A stretch of DNA of 64,000 bases from Microbacterium sp. (GCF_017305435.1 NZ_JAFKIP010000003.1:496001-560000), one strand, 5' to 3'. Numbered from the stretch's first letter, positions 26,920-36,176 are shown. Made by a program: numbers and translations. Notes: generated by a model from the sequence alone, not told the origin.

Positions 26920-28301
26920 CCGACACGACCTCGCCCGTCGCCGCCGACACCACGATCATCAAGGCGCTGCGCCGCATCCGGATGCCGCAGACGCAGCGCA
27001 ACCGCGAGCTGGGGCTGCTCCTGTTCGGGTTCCTCATCAACGCATCCGCGGTCGCCCTCGTCCAGCTCGGCGCGACGGGGCACATCGACTGGACGTTCCT
27101 CTACTACTGCGGCGGCCTCACGGTGCTCGTCCTCGGCCTCCACATCGTGCTGCGCTACCGCGCACCGCAGGCGGACCCGTTCGTCGTCCCGATCGCGACC
27201 GTGCTCTCGGGCCTCGGGCTCGCGATGATCTACCGCATCGACATCGAGGACGGCGACTCGGGATGGGCGGCGTACTCCACGCGCCAGCTCGCGTGGCTCG
27301 CGATCGCGATCGCGCTGGCCGTCGCGATCGTCATCGCCCTGCGCAACTACCGCGTGCTGCTGCGGTACACCTACGTCTTCGGCTTCGCCGGCATCCTCCT
27401 GCTGCTCCTGCCCTTCGTGCCCGGCCTCGGCACCGACCAGAACGCGGACGTCTGGATCTCGATCGGCGGCTTCTTCTCCTTCCAGCCGGGGGAGCTCGCC
27501 AAGATCTGCCTCGCGATCTTCTTCGCGGGCTACCTCGTGCGCACCCGCGAGGCGCTGACCTCGGTCGGCACCCGCTTCCTCGGCATGACCTGGCCGCGGC
27601 CGCGCGAACTCGGCCCCCTGCTGCTGCTGTGGGCAGGAGCGATGGCGATCATCGTGCTCCAGCGCGACCTCGGCACCGGAATGCTCATCTTCGGCATGTT
27701 CGTCGCGATGCTCTACGTCGCGACCGGCAAGACGAGCTGGGTCGTGATCGGCCTGACCCTCGCCGCCATCGGCGTCGCCGCCGCGACGAGCATCCTGCCC
27801 TACGTCCAGGCGCGGTTCACGAACTGGCTGTACCCGTTCGACCCCGACACCGTCGACGGCTCGAGCTATCAGCTCGTCAGCGGCATCTTCGGGCTCGCGC
27901 ACGGCGGCCTCATCGGCACCGGACTCGGTCAGGGGCGCCCCGGTCTCACCCCGCTGTCGCAGAGCGACTACATCTTCCCGAGCCTCGGCGAGGAGATCGG
28001 CCTCATCGGCGTCTTCGCCATCCTGTGCCTGTACATGGTGTTCACGAGCCGCGGCGTGCGCGTCGGCCTCGCCGGTCAGGACGACTTCGGCAAGCTCCTC
28101 GCGACCGGCCTGTCCTTCACGATCGCACTGCAGGTGTTCATCATGGTCGGCGGCGTGACGCGCCTCATCCCGCTCACGGGCCTGACCACCCCGTTCCTCG
28201 CGGCCGGTGGATCGTCGCTCATCGCCAACTGGATCATCGTCGCGCTCCTGCTGCGCATCTCCGACGCCGTCCGCTCCCGCCCGCGTGTGGTGATCGGGTG
28301 A
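26916..28301 (+). CDS. rodA: FtsW/RodA/SpoVE-family peptidoglycan polymerase
   Basis: This 461-residue SEDS glycosyltransferase has about 11-12 membrane helices. Conserved SEDS features are LQRDLGTGM, the loop QGRPGLTPLSQSDYIFPSLGEEIGLIG and TTPFLAAGGSSL near the end. It polymerises lipid II and works with the neighbouring class B penicillin-binding protein. The start is the ATG overlapping pstP. Position in the pkn operon matches the mycobacterial RodA (FtsW-like) gene. Confidence 0.93.
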   Translation: MTDTTSPVAADTTIIKALRRIRMPQTQRNRELGLLLFGFLINASAVALVQLGATGHIDWTFLYYCGGLTVLVLGLHIVLRYRAPQADPFVVPIATVLSGLGLAMIYRIDIEDGDSGWAAYSTRQLAWLAIAIALAVAIVIALRNYRVLLRYTYVFGFAGILLLLLPFVPGLGTDQNADVWISIGGFFSFQPGELAKICLAIFFAGYLVRTREALTSVGTRFLGMTWPRPRELGPLLLLWAGAMAIIVLQRDLGTGMLIFGMFVAMLYVATGKTSWVVIGLTLAAIGVAAATSILPYVQARFTNWLYPFDPDTVDGSSYQLVSGIFGLAHGGLIGTGLGQGRPGLTPLSQSDYIFPSLGEEIGLIGVFAILCLYMVFTSRGVRVGLAGQDDFGKLLATGLSFTIALQVFIMVGGVTRLIPLTGLTTPFLAAGGSSLIANWIIVALLLRISDAVRSRPRVVIG

Positions 28302-28314
28302 AGGAGGCGCTCTC

Positions 28315-29775
28315 ATGACAAAGGAACTGCGGCGCCTCAGCCTCATCATGCTCGCGATGTTCGTCGCCCTGTTCGGCGCGACGAGCTGGATCCAGGTCGT
28401 GCAGGCGCAGGACCTCGCCGACAACGAGCACAACCGCCGCGCCCTGTACGACTCGTTCGAGGTCCAGCGCGGGTCGATCATCGCCGGCGACGAGGTCATC
28501 GCCCAGTCGGTGCCGTCGGACGACATCTACAGCTGGCAGCGTCAATACACGGATGCCCCGATGTGGGCGCCCGTGACGGGCTACATCAATCCCGTGCTGA
28601 ACTCGGCGACGGGGATCGAGCGCGCGATGAACAGCGAGCTGTCCGGCACCGCCGGGTCGCAGTTCCTCTCCCGCATCGACCGCATCATCACGGGCCAGCC
28701 GCCGCGAGGCTCCAACGTCCTTCTGACCCTCGATCCCGCCCTCCAGCGCGCGGCCTACGAAGCCCTCGGCGACTACCAGGGCGCGGTCGTCGCCGTCGAG
28801 CCGAAGACCGGACGCATCCTCGCGATGGTCACGAGCCCGAGCTACGACACGAACACCCTCGCCGTCCACGATGCCGACGCCGTCAACACGACCTACGACG
28901 ACCTGGTCGCGAGCGCGACGAACCCGCTGTGGAATCGTGCGATCGGCTCGAGCCTCAACCCGCCCGGCTCGACGTTCAAGCTCGTCGTGGCATCCGCTGC
29001 TCTGGCCTCGGGCCAGTTCACGCCCGATTCGACGTTCCAGAACCCCTCCAGCTACGTCCTGCCCGGCACGTCGCAGACGATCCACAACTTCGACGGGGGA
29101 GCGTGCGGCCCGGGCGACACCGTCACCCTCGCGACGGCGCTGCGACTCAGCTGCAACATCCCGATGGCGCAGCTCGCGATCGCCCTCGGCGACGACGCGA
29201 TCCGTGCCGAGGCGGAGAAGTACGGCTTCAACACGCGCTTCGACATCCCGCTGACGACGGATGCCTCGATCTACCCCGCCGGACCGCTCGACGATGCGCA
29301 GACCGGACTCACCGGCTTCGGCCAGCAGAACGTGCAGGCGACGCCGCTGCAGATGGCGCTCGTCGCCGCCGGCATCGCCAACAAGGGGATCGTCATGAAC
29401 CCGCGGATGGTCGACCGAGTCGTCGCCCCCGACCTCACCGTGCAGCAGACCTTCGAGGACACGCAGTTCGGCCGCGCGCTGAGCGATGCGGATGCCGCGA
29501 CGATGACCTCGCTCATGATCGCCAATGTCAGCGACGGCGCAGCGAGCGGTGCAAGAATAGACGGCGTCGACGTCGCCGGGAAGACCGGCACGGCCGAGCA
29601 CGGACCAGGTGATCCGTACACCCTCTGGTTCACCGGTTTCGCCCCGGCGGACGACCCCCAGGTCGCCGTCGCGGTCATGATCGAGGACGGCGGAGGGCTC
29701 GGACAGTCCGGGACGAGCAACGGGATCGCGGCCCCCATCGCGAAGAAAGTACTAGAGGCGGTGCTGAGCAGATGA
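28315..29775 (+). CDS. pbpA: Penicillin-binding protein PbpA (class B transpeptidase)
   Basis: This is a 486-residue protein with one N-terminal membrane anchor (about 8-28), a dimerisation region and a C-terminal transpeptidase domain. The active-site triads are all present: S219-T-F-K222, S279-C-N281 and K423-T-G425. It cross-links peptidoglycan made by the adjacent RodA. A GAAGGAGG site precedes the ATG and the stop overlaps pknA (ATGA). Confidence 0.95.
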   Translation: MTKELRRLSLIMLAMFVALFGATSWIQVVQAQDLADNEHNRRALYDSFEVQRGSIIAGDEVIAQSVPSDDIYSWQRQYTDAPMWAPVTGYINPVLNSATGIERAMNSELSGTAGSQFLSRIDRIITGQPPRGSNVLLTLDPALQRAAYEALGDYQGAVVAVEPKTGRILAMVTSPSYDTNTLAVHDADAVNTTYDDLVASATNPLWNRAIGSSLNPPGSTFKLVVASAALASGQFTPDSTFQNPSSYVLPGTSQTIHNFDGGACGPGDTVTLATALRLSCNIPMAQLAIALGDDAIRAEAEKYGFNTRFDIPLTTDASIYPAGPLDDAQTGLTGFGQQNVQATPLQMALVAAGIANKGIVMNPRMVDRVVAPDLTVQQTFEDTQFGRALSDADAATMTSLMIANVSDGAASGARIDGVDVAGKTGTAEHGPGDPYTLWFTGFAPADDPQVAVAVMIEDGGGLGQSGTSNGIAAPIAKKVLEAVLSR

Positions 29776-31493
29776 GACCGACGCAAGGTGTGAGCTTCGG
29801 GGGTCGGTACGAGCTGGACTCGCGGATCGCGATCGGCGGGATGGGCGAGGTCTGGGAGGCCACCGATCACGTGATCGGGCGGACGGTCGCCATCAAGATC
29901 CTCAAGGACGAGTACATGGGCGACCCCGGGTTCCTCGAGCGCTTCCGCGCCGAGGCCCGCCACGCCGCCCTCGTCAACCACGAGGGCATCGCGAGCGTCT
30001 TCGACTACGGCGAGGAGAACGGTTCGGCCTTCCTCGTGATGGAGCTCGTGCCCGGTGAGGCGCTGTCGACCATCCTCGAGCGCGAAGGGTCGCTCTCCAC
30101 CGACAAGACGCTCGACATCGTCGCCCAGACCGCAGCCGCTCTGCAGGCCGCGCACGCGGCGGGGCTCGTCCACCGCGACATCAAGCCGGGGAACCTCCTC
30201 ATCACGCCCGACGGGCGCGTGAAGATCACCGACTTCGGCATTGCGCGCATCGCCGACCAGGTGCCGCTGACGGCGACCGGGCAGGTCATGGGCACCGTCC
30301 AGTACCTCTCGCCCGAGCAGGCCTCCGGCCACCCGGCATCCCCGTCGACCGACATCTACTCGCTCGGGATCGTCGCGTACGAGTGCCTCGCCGGCAAGCG
30401 CCCCTTCACGGGCGAGTCGCAGGTCGCGATCGCGATGGCGCAGATCAACGACGCGCCGCCGCCCCTGCCCGAGACGATCGCCGAGCCCGTGCGCAACTTC
30501 GTGATGTCGATGATCGCGAAGAAGCCCGACGACCGACCCGCCACGGCGTCGGCCGTCGCCCGTGCGGCGTCGGCGCTCCGTCGCGGCGACATCGCCGGCG
30601 CGATCGCGATCGTCCCGGCGATCGCCGGTGCCGGGCGCCTCGACGCCGCCACCCAGCTCCTCGGCACGGGGGGCGAGGAGACCACGCGCATCCTTCCGAC
30701 GGCCGCCGCGGCACCGGCTGCGGCGCCGGCGCTCACTGCCGACGCGGAAGAGCCCGCGAAGAAGAAGCGCAGCCCCTGGACGTGGCCGCTCGTCGCCCTC
30801 ATCGTCCTGCTGCTGCTCGTCCTCGGCGGGACCGTATTCGCGCTGCTGTCGAACCAGCAGCCCGCACCGGCGCCGTCGTCGTCCTCGCCGTCGGAATCGC
30901 CCTCGCAGACGCCGTCGAAGTCGCCGTCTCCCACGGCCGCGAACATCAACCTCGGTGCGATCACGCTCGTCGGCAAGACCTGCGACGAAGCGAAGAGCGC
31001 CCTGACCGCCGCCGGCTTCACGGCAGAGGCGACGTGCACCGACGGTGACGCCGCATCGACGGAGGATCAGATCGGCAAGGTCTACCGGACCAACCCGAGC
31101 GGCGGGAACGTGCCGCCCAGCACGGTTGTCGCCCTCACGGTCTACGGGCCGCAGTCCGAGATGGCCCAGCCCGGCGCTCCGACCCTCAGTGCGACCTCGG
31201 TCGCGGCCGGCGGCGAGCTGAACGTCACGTGGCAGGGGTACTCGTGCCCCGCGGGCTTCACGCCGACCAACTACGTCTTCAGCGTCGAGGGGGGCACGTT
31301 CCAGGCGGGTGGCGGCACCAAGGCCTCCTTCCTGATCGGTCAGCAGCCCGCGGTCGTCATCGCCGGAGCATCCGGGACGGTCGTCGTGAACTACTCGGTC
31401 GAGTGCGAGAACAGCTCGGGCAACGTGCGCACGTCGCCGAGTTCGGCCCAGACGGTCGCGACCATCACGCCGACGCCGTCCGCGACGCCCTGA
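29772..31493 (+). CDS. pknA: Ser/Thr protein kinase PknA with PASTA and extra C-terminal domain
   Basis: This 573-residue kinase has an N-terminal catalytic domain (about 12-275) with the GGMGEVW P-loop, the VAIK lysine, HRDIKPGN (D136) and DFG (D154). A membrane helix lies near 337-358 and a Ser/Pro linker follows. One PASTA-like unit spans about 395-460. A further region of about 100 residues (GAPTLSATSVAAGGELNVTW onward) is probably a beta sandwich. Mycobacterial PknA lacks extracellular PASTA, so this layout is richer. It phosphorylates division and cell-wall proteins. Confidence 0.92.
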   Translation: MRPTQGVSFGGRYELDSRIAIGGMGEVWEATDHVIGRTVAIKILKDEYMGDPGFLERFRAEARHAALVNHEGIASVFDYGEENGSAFLVMELVPGEALSTILEREGSLSTDKTLDIVAQTAAALQAAHAAGLVHRDIKPGNLLITPDGRVKITDFGIARIADQVPLTATGQVMGTVQYLSPEQASGHPASPSTDIYSLGIVAYECLAGKRPFTGESQVAIAMAQINDAPPPLPETIAEPVRNFVMSMIAKKPDDRPATASAVARAASALRRGDIAGAIAIVPAIAGAGRLDAATQLLGTGGEETTRILPTAAAAPAAAPALTADAEEPAKKKRSPWTWPLVALIVLLLLVLGGTVFALLSNQQPAPAPSSSSPSESPSQTPSKSPSPTAANINLGAITLVGKTCDEAKSALTAAGFTAEATCTDGDAASTEDQIGKVYRTNPSGGNVPPSTVVALTVYGPQSEMAQPGAPTLSATSVAAGGELNVTWQGYSCPAGFTPTNYVFSVEGGTFQAGGGTKASFLIGQQPAVVIAGASGTVVVNYSVECENSSGNVRTSPSSAQTVATITPTPSATP

Positions 31494-31522
31494 CCTGACG
31501 GCGTGTACGGAGGCCGGTCGGT

Positions 31523-31528
31523 TAGGCT
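31523..31528 (+). promoter_or_regulatory. Candidate internal -10 box upstream of pknB
   Basis: TAGGCT lies in the 65-base gap between pknA and pknB. It could give pknB its own transcript, starting near 31536, just upstream of an AGGGGGAG ribosome site. Confidence 0.45.
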
Positions 31529-31558
31529 GGCGACGGAGTGCCAGGGGGAGAAGTGTCT

Positions 31559-33259
31559 GTGAAGTCGCGCGTGCTGTCCGACCGTTATCGGGTCGACGAG
31601 CTGATCGGGCGTGGCGGCATGGCCAGCGTCTATCGCGGTCAGGACGTCACGCTCGGCCGTGAGGTCGCGATCAAGATCCTCAAGCGCGAGCTCGCCGCCG
31701 ACCCTGCGTTCCGCACACGGTTCCGCCTGGAGGCCCAGGCCGCCTCACGGATGTCGCACCCGACGATCGTCCGCGTCTATGACGCGGGCGAGGACGGCGA
31801 GACGGATGCCGACGGCACGACCCATCCCGTGCCGTACATCGTCATGGAGCTGGTCTCGGGACGGCTGCTGAAGGACGTGATCGCCGAAGGGCCGGTGCCG
31901 ATCCCCGACGCGCTGCGCTACACGGACGGCATCCTCGAGGCGCTCGAGTATTCGCACCGCGCCGGCGTCGTGCATCGCGACATCAAGCCCGGCAACGTCA
32001 TGGTGACCGGCGACGGCCAGGTCAAGGTGATGGACTTCGGTATCGCCCGCGCCGTCTCCGACTCGTCGTCGACCGTCGCGGAGACGACGGCGATCATCGG
32101 CACCGCCGCCTACTTCTCGCCCGAGCAGGCGAAGGGTGAGCCCGTCGACTCCCGTGCCGACGTGTACTCGACCGGTGTCGTGCTGTACGAGATGCTCACC
32201 GGGCGTCCGCCGTTCCGAGGCGACACTCCGGTCGCCGTCGCGTATCAGCACGTGAGTGAGACGCCGCTGGCCCCGTCCGAGATCGTGGAGACCGTGCCGC
32301 GGTCGCTCGACGCCGTCGCGCTGCGCGCCCTCGCGAAGGACCCGTTCCAGCGCTACCAGGACGCCGGCGCGTTCCGCCAGGCGCTGGATGCCACGGCAGA
32401 GGGCCGCGTTCCCAGCAAGAAGCAGGTCGGCGCCCTCACGAGCGAGCTCTACGGCGACAACCCGCGCCAGGCGGCCGAGACTGCCCGATCGCTGCGGCAG
32501 CTCTCGACCGACACGACGATGAAGCGCACGCAGGCGGGTCCTCCCGCCGCGTGGATCTGGGCGGGGATCACGGTCCTCGCGGTCGTGCTGATCTCGGTGC
32601 TGTTCTGGGTGATCTCGAGCCGCCCCGGCACGACGATCCCCGACAACGCACGGGTCGTCCCCGACGTCATCGACATGTCCTGGGATCGCGCGAACGAGCT
32701 GCTGTACGGCCAGGACCTGCAGGCCGACCGCCTGGAGGAGAGCAGCGACAAGATCGCCGCCGGCAACGTCATCCGCACCGAACCGGCGGCAGGGATCACC
32801 GTCGCCCCGGACCAGACCGTCAAGGTGTATGTGTCGACGGGTCAGCAGATGGGCACGGTGCCGGATCTCGCGGGGCTGTCGACCGAGGCGGCGACCGCCG
32901 CGCTGACGTCCGCGCAGCTCGCGCTCGGGTCCGTGACGACGCGGAACGATCCGGAGCTCAGCGCCGGCACGGTGATCTCCGCCGATCAGACCGGGGGCGA
33001 TCAGATCCCCACCGGCACCGCCGTCAACCTCGTCGTCGCGAGCGGATCGGTGACGCTCGTCGATGTCGTAGGCTATACCGTCGAGGCGGCGCAGCGCGCC
33101 CTCACCGCCGACGACGTGAAGCTCACGCCCTCCGTCGTGGAGGATCCCTCCTGCCCCGCCGGACGCGGTGACCCGACCGTCGCGGCGCAGTCGCTCGCTC
33201 CCGGCGACGTGCCGATCCACTCGACGGTGGAGCTCACGGTCTGCACCGGCCGCCCCTGA
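31559..33259 (+). CDS. pknB: Ser/Thr protein kinase PknB with three PASTA domains
   Basis: The product is 566 residues from GTG 31559. The kinase domain (about 9-275) has GRGGMASVYRG, HRDIKPGN (D141) and DFG, a membrane helix lies near 332-354, and three extracellular PASTA repeats fill the rest. PASTA repeats sense lipid II and muropeptides. I chose GTG 31559 because AGGGGGAG lies eight bases upstream and it leaves the usual short lead before the kinase domain; GTG 31538 and 31553 are in-frame alternatives. It is the last gene of the operon. Confidence 0.93.
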   Translation: MKSRVLSDRYRVDELIGRGGMASVYRGQDVTLGREVAIKILKRELAADPAFRTRFRLEAQAASRMSHPTIVRVYDAGEDGETDADGTTHPVPYIVMELVSGRLLKDVIAEGPVPIPDALRYTDGILEALEYSHRAGVVHRDIKPGNVMVTGDGQVKVMDFGIARAVSDSSSTVAETTAIIGTAAYFSPEQAKGEPVDSRADVYSTGVVLYEMLTGRPPFRGDTPVAVAYQHVSETPLAPSEIVETVPRSLDAVALRALAKDPFQRYQDAGAFRQALDATAEGRVPSKKQVGALTSELYGDNPRQAAETARSLRQLSTDTTMKRTQAGPPAAWIWAGITVLAVVLISVLFWVISSRPGTTIPDNARVVPDVIDMSWDRANELLYGQDLQADRLEESSDKIAAGNVIRTEPAAGITVAPDQTVKVYVSTGQQMGTVPDLAGLSTEAATAALTSAQLALGSVTTRNDPELSAGTVISADQTGGDQIPTGTAVNLVVASGSVTLVDVVGYTVEAAQRALTADDVKLTPSVVEDPSCPAGRGDPTVAAQSLAPGDVPIHSTVELTVCTGRP

Positions 33260-33331
33260 CGCGCAGAGCATCGCCTCGGACCCGCCGGACCCGCAGGGCC
33301 TGCCCGGATCGGCGCGCCTGGAGGCGGCCGG

Positions 33332-33973
33332 TCAGTCGACGAGTCGGTGCGGTGAGAGCGCCGCGCCGCGTGCGGCGGCGTGCGCCAGCTCCGGATCACC
33401 GGTCCGGGTGAGCCAGTTCCCCAGCATCCGATATCCGCCCTCCGTCAGCACGGCTTCGGGGTGGAACTGCACGCCGCACAGCGGCAGTGCCCGGTGGGCG
33501 AGAGCCATCACGACGCCGGACGCCGTCCGAGCCGTCACCGCGAGCTCGGGGGGGAGCGTCGACTCGTCGACAGCGAGCGAGTGGTAGCGGGTCGCGGTGA
33601 CGGGGGAGGGGACCCCCGTGAAGACCCCGTCGCCGTCGTGGAGCACCTCGCTCGTGATGCCGTGCATGAGCTCCGGCGCCTGGGTGACCCGCGCGCCGAA
33701 CGCCACGGCGATCGCCTGGTGACCGAGGCAGACGCCGAGGAGCGGGATGCCGCGCGCCGCCGCCGTCCGGACGATCTCGATCGAGGCACCGGCATCCTCC
33801 GGCCGCCCCGGACCCGGCGAGACGAGGATGCCGCTGCATCCGGCCGTCTCCGCGACGGGGTCGACGACGGCATCCGCCTCGATCATCCGCGTCGTCGCTC
33901 CGAGCTCGTGGAGGTAGCCGACGAGGGTGTGCACGAAGCTGTCGTGGTTGTCGACCACGAGGACGTCAGCCAC
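33332..33973 (-). CDS. pabA: PabA/TrpG-type glutamine amidotransferase
   Basis: This 213-residue class I amidotransferase has the nucleophile C82 in LLGVCLGHQ, an SPGPGRPEDAG oxyanion strand and the catalytic His-Glu in FHPEA. It would supply ammonia to a chorismate-using partner (aminodeoxychorismate or anthranilate synthase) that is not in the window. The same gene sits beside pknB in other actinobacteria. The GTG start overlaps the preceding small membrane gene by eight bases. Confidence 0.85.
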   Translation of the reverse strand: MADVLVVDNHDSFVHTLVGYLHELGATTRMIEADAVVDPVAETAGCSGILVSPGPGRPEDAGASIEIVRTAAARGIPLLGVCLGHQAIAVAFGARVTQAPELMHGITSEVLHDGDGVFTGVPSPVTATRYHSLAVDESTLPPELAVTARTASGVVMALAHRALPLCGVQFHPEAVLTEGGYRMLGNWLTRTGDPELAHAAARGAALSPHRLVD

Positions 33974-34124
33974 CGATGGTCGACTCCTGCGGGGAGATGA
34001 ACTGCTGCGCCCAGGGGAAGACGTACCAGAAGAGCCCGTAGAGGATCGCGGCCACGAGGACCAGCAGGATCAGCACCCGCACCCAGGCAGGGCCGGGCAG
34101 GAGGCGCCAGAGTGCGGCGTACAT
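33966..34124 (-). CDS. Small single-span membrane protein, 52 residues
   Basis: The ATG at 34124 overlaps the sortase stop (TGATG), and the gene runs into the start of pabA. The product has a short N-terminus (MYAALWRLLPGPAW), one strong membrane helix (about residues 15-38) and a short polar tail. No function is recognised. Tight overlap on both sides argues that it is a real gene translated with the sortase. Confidence 0.6.
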   Translation of the reverse strand: MYAALWRLLPGPAWVRVLILLVLVAAILYGLFWYVFPWAQQFISPQESTIGG

Positions 34125-34918
34125 CAGGACGAGGCTCCTACGGTCGGCGCGGCGAGCGAGGCGGGCGGACCCGCGGCGGTGGGGGTGAAGCTGTCGAAGA
34201 CGGCGTACGCGATGATCCGCTCGAGCATGTTGAGCTTCGGCGCGCACGACGTGAGGGTGAGGTAGCGTCCGTTCGCCGCGACGCCGACCTGCTGCGGAAC
34301 GGGAAGGAGCACCTCGACCTGCGTGTCCTGCACGTACTCGAGCGTGCGGAAGCGGTAGGTGTACCAGCCGTCCGGGGTCTGGATGACGATCGCATCGCCG
34401 ATGACGAGCTGATCGATCGGGTCGAACGGCGCACCAGAGGTCCACCGGTGCGCGGCGTACACGGTGTTGCCCACGTCTCCCGGCATGGCCGTGTCGGCGT
34501 AGTGCCCGATCTCGCCCTGATCCAGGATGTCGGTGCGCGAGGTTCCGGCCGCGATCGTGAACTGCCACGCCGGACCGAAGCGCGGGATGAACATCACCCC
34601 GAACGGCGTGCCGTGGTCGGGCTGCGTCTGCACGGGGACGACCGTCTCGACGGGGGCGGCGGTGTCGGTCGGCGACGGCGAGGGGGATGCCGCATCGGAG
34701 GCCGTCGGCGACGCCGTCATCCAGCTCTGCGAGAGGGCGCTGGCTTCCTTGTGCTTCTCGGCCCCGATGATCCAGTCGCCGATCCACATCTGCCACGCGA
34801 CATAGAGCAGCGCGACGATGCCGAGTGTGATGAGGATCTCACCGAGCACACCGACGAACGATGCGCGGCGGCGCGGCGCGCGGTGTCGACGGCGCGTGAT
34901 CGTCGCGGGTTCGCCCAT
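34124..34918 (-). CDS. srtE: Class E sortase
   Basis: This is a 264-residue transpeptidase with an N-terminal membrane helix (about 22-45), a Pro/Ser/Thr-rich spacer and a C-terminal catalytic domain. The active site shows H157 in AAHRW, C225 in TLTSC and R234 in MLERII. Class E enzymes join LAXTG-type surface proteins to peptidoglycan outside the membrane. The DUF5979 protein at 1-3726 is a possible client. A GAGAAT -10 (34925-34930, minus strand) ends six bases before the ATG, which suggests a leaderless message. Confidence 0.9.
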   Translation of the reverse strand: MGEPATITRRRHRAPRRRASFVGVLGEILITLGIVALLYVAWQMWIGDWIIGAEKHKEASALSQSWMTASPTASDAASPSPSPTDTAAPVETVVPVQTQPDHGTPFGVMFIPRFGPAWQFTIAAGTSRTDILDQGEIGHYADTAMPGDVGNTVYAAHRWTSGAPFDPIDQLVIGDAIVIQTPDGWYTYRFRTLEYVQDTQVEVLLPVPQQVGVAANGRYLTLTSCAPKLNMLERIIAYAVFDSFTPTAAGPPASLAAPTVGASS

Positions 34919-34960
34919 AGTCGGATTCTCGCACAGCGTGGCTGTGGCGAGGCTGGCAGG

Positions 34961-34966
34961 TAGAAT
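34961..34966 (+). promoter_or_regulatory. -10 box of crgA, leaderless arrangement
   Basis: TAGAAT ends six bases before the crgA ATG at 34973. Confidence 0.6.
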
Positions 34967-34972
34967 CTCCGC

Positions 34973-35212
34973 ATGGCACGATCTGGCAAGGATGACGAGC
35001 AGCTCACCGAGCGCACGGAGGGCGAAGCCGCCCCCAACCCGGTGTGGTTCAAGCCCATCATGCTGGGCCTCATGATCCTCGGGCTTCTCTGGGTGATCGT
35101 CTTCTACCTCAGCGGGCAGGCGCTGCCCGTCCCCGGCATCGGCGGCTGGAACCTCGTGATCGGGTTCGGCATCGCCTTCGTCGGCTTCCTCATGACGACG
35201 CGCTGGCGCTGA
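34973..35212 (+). CDS. crgA: Cell division protein CrgA
   Basis: This 79-residue protein has a charged N-terminus, then two membrane helices (about 27-46 and 59-75) separated by a short loop (SGQALPVPGIGGWN), and ends MTTRWR. This is the normal CrgA layout. CrgA is an actinobacterial septum protein that contacts FtsZ, FtsI and the CwsA/Wag31 growth machinery. It is divergent from the sortase operon and close to the pkn genes, as in relatives. Confidence 0.93.
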   Translation: MARSGKDDEQLTERTEGEAAPNPVWFKPIMLGLMILGLLWVIVFYLSGQALPVPGIGGWNLVIGFGIAFVGFLMTTRWR

Positions 35213-35300
35213 TCCCTGTCCACACCCTCGTCCACGGGGTGTGAATTACACGGGTGTCATTCATCCCCATCTGTGGACGAAGCTGTGGATAACTCTGCCG
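35213..35300. other. Intergenic interval with a perfect DnaA box
   Basis: TGTGGATAA at 35284-35292 is the reverse complement of the consensus TTATCCACA. Related 9-mers are nearby (TGTGGACGA just upstream of it). It lies about 14 kb from oriC between convergent genes, so a titration or timing role is possible; chance occurrence cannot be excluded. Confidence 0.5.
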
Positions 35301-36158
35301 CTACCGGTAGAGGAAGAGGGGGATCGCGAGCAACGCGATGAGCCCGACCGCCACCGCGACGAGCAGCCACACCTGGGTGCGCTGCTGACGAATGGCGCGC
35401 GTGCGCGCGAAGATGAAACCCACGAGCGCGCCGACGAGCCCGCCACCGATGTGCGCCTGCCACGCGATGCCCGAGCCCGGCAGGAACGTGATGACGAGGT
35501 TCAGACCCAGAAGCACCGCGATCGCGGTGACGTTCGCGCCGATGTGCCGTCCGATCACGAACATCGCGCCGAGGAGGCCCCAGACCGCGCCGGACGCTCC
35601 GACGACCCACGTCGATGGGGCGAGAAGCGCGGTCAGCACGGAGCCGCCTACCGCGCTCAGCAGATATAGCGCGAGGAAGCGCCATCTTCCGAGGAGTGGC
35701 TCGAGACTGCGCCCCAGTGCCCAGAGCGCCAGCATGTTGAGTGCGATGTGCCACGGGCTCGCGTGCACGAGCGTCACGGTGACGAGTCGCCACGGCTGCG
35801 TATAGGCGAGCTGGCCGTTGAACGCGAGCCAGACCTGCACGAGATCCCCGAAGCCGCCGGGGATGAGCCCCAGCAGGTAGAAGAAGATCGTCACGCCCAT
35901 GAGCGTGTAGGTGACGATGGGCGTGCCGTTCGCCGCCGCCCGCGCGAGGGGGCGGCGGCGCGGCATCCGGGTCACGTTCGCCTGGTGCTGCTTCCGCTGC
36001 TCCGCAAGGCACTCCGGGCAGATGACACCTACCGGGAGCGGGGTCTGGCACTCCGGGCAGATCGTGCGCAGGCACCGCTGGCACAGCACGAAGCTCTGCC
36101 GGTCCGGATGCCGGTAGCAGAAGTTGTCCGGATTGGTCTGGAACGCGGTATCGCTCAC
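35301..36158 (-). CDS. Rhomboid-family intramembrane serine protease
   Basis: This is a 285-residue protein. Residues 10-52 form a Cys/His-rich zinc-binding motif (CYRHPDRQSFVLCQRC, then two CPEC pairs). A linker and about seven membrane segments follow. The catalytic dyad is S189 in GASGAVWG and H236 in QAHIGGG; the oxyanion His/Asn are in HIALNM (H137, N141). Substrates are unknown. The GTG start is the only good candidate. It is convergent with crgA and lies downstream of the cyclophilin. Confidence 0.9.
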   Translation of the reverse strand: MSDTAFQTNPDNFCYRHPDRQSFVLCQRCLRTICPECQTPLPVGVICPECLAEQRKQHQANVTRMPRRRPLARAAANGTPIVTYTLMGVTIFFYLLGLIPGGFGDLVQVWLAFNGQLAYTQPWRLVTVTLVHASPWHIALNMLALWALGRSLEPLLGRWRFLALYLLSAVGGSVLTALLAPSTWVVGASGAVWGLLGAMFVIGRHIGANVTAIAVLLGLNLVITFLPGSGIAWQAHIGGGLVGALVGFIFARTRAIRQQRTQVWLLVAVAVGLIALLAIPLFLYR

Positions 36159-36176
36159 GTGACGGGGCGTCGGCTC

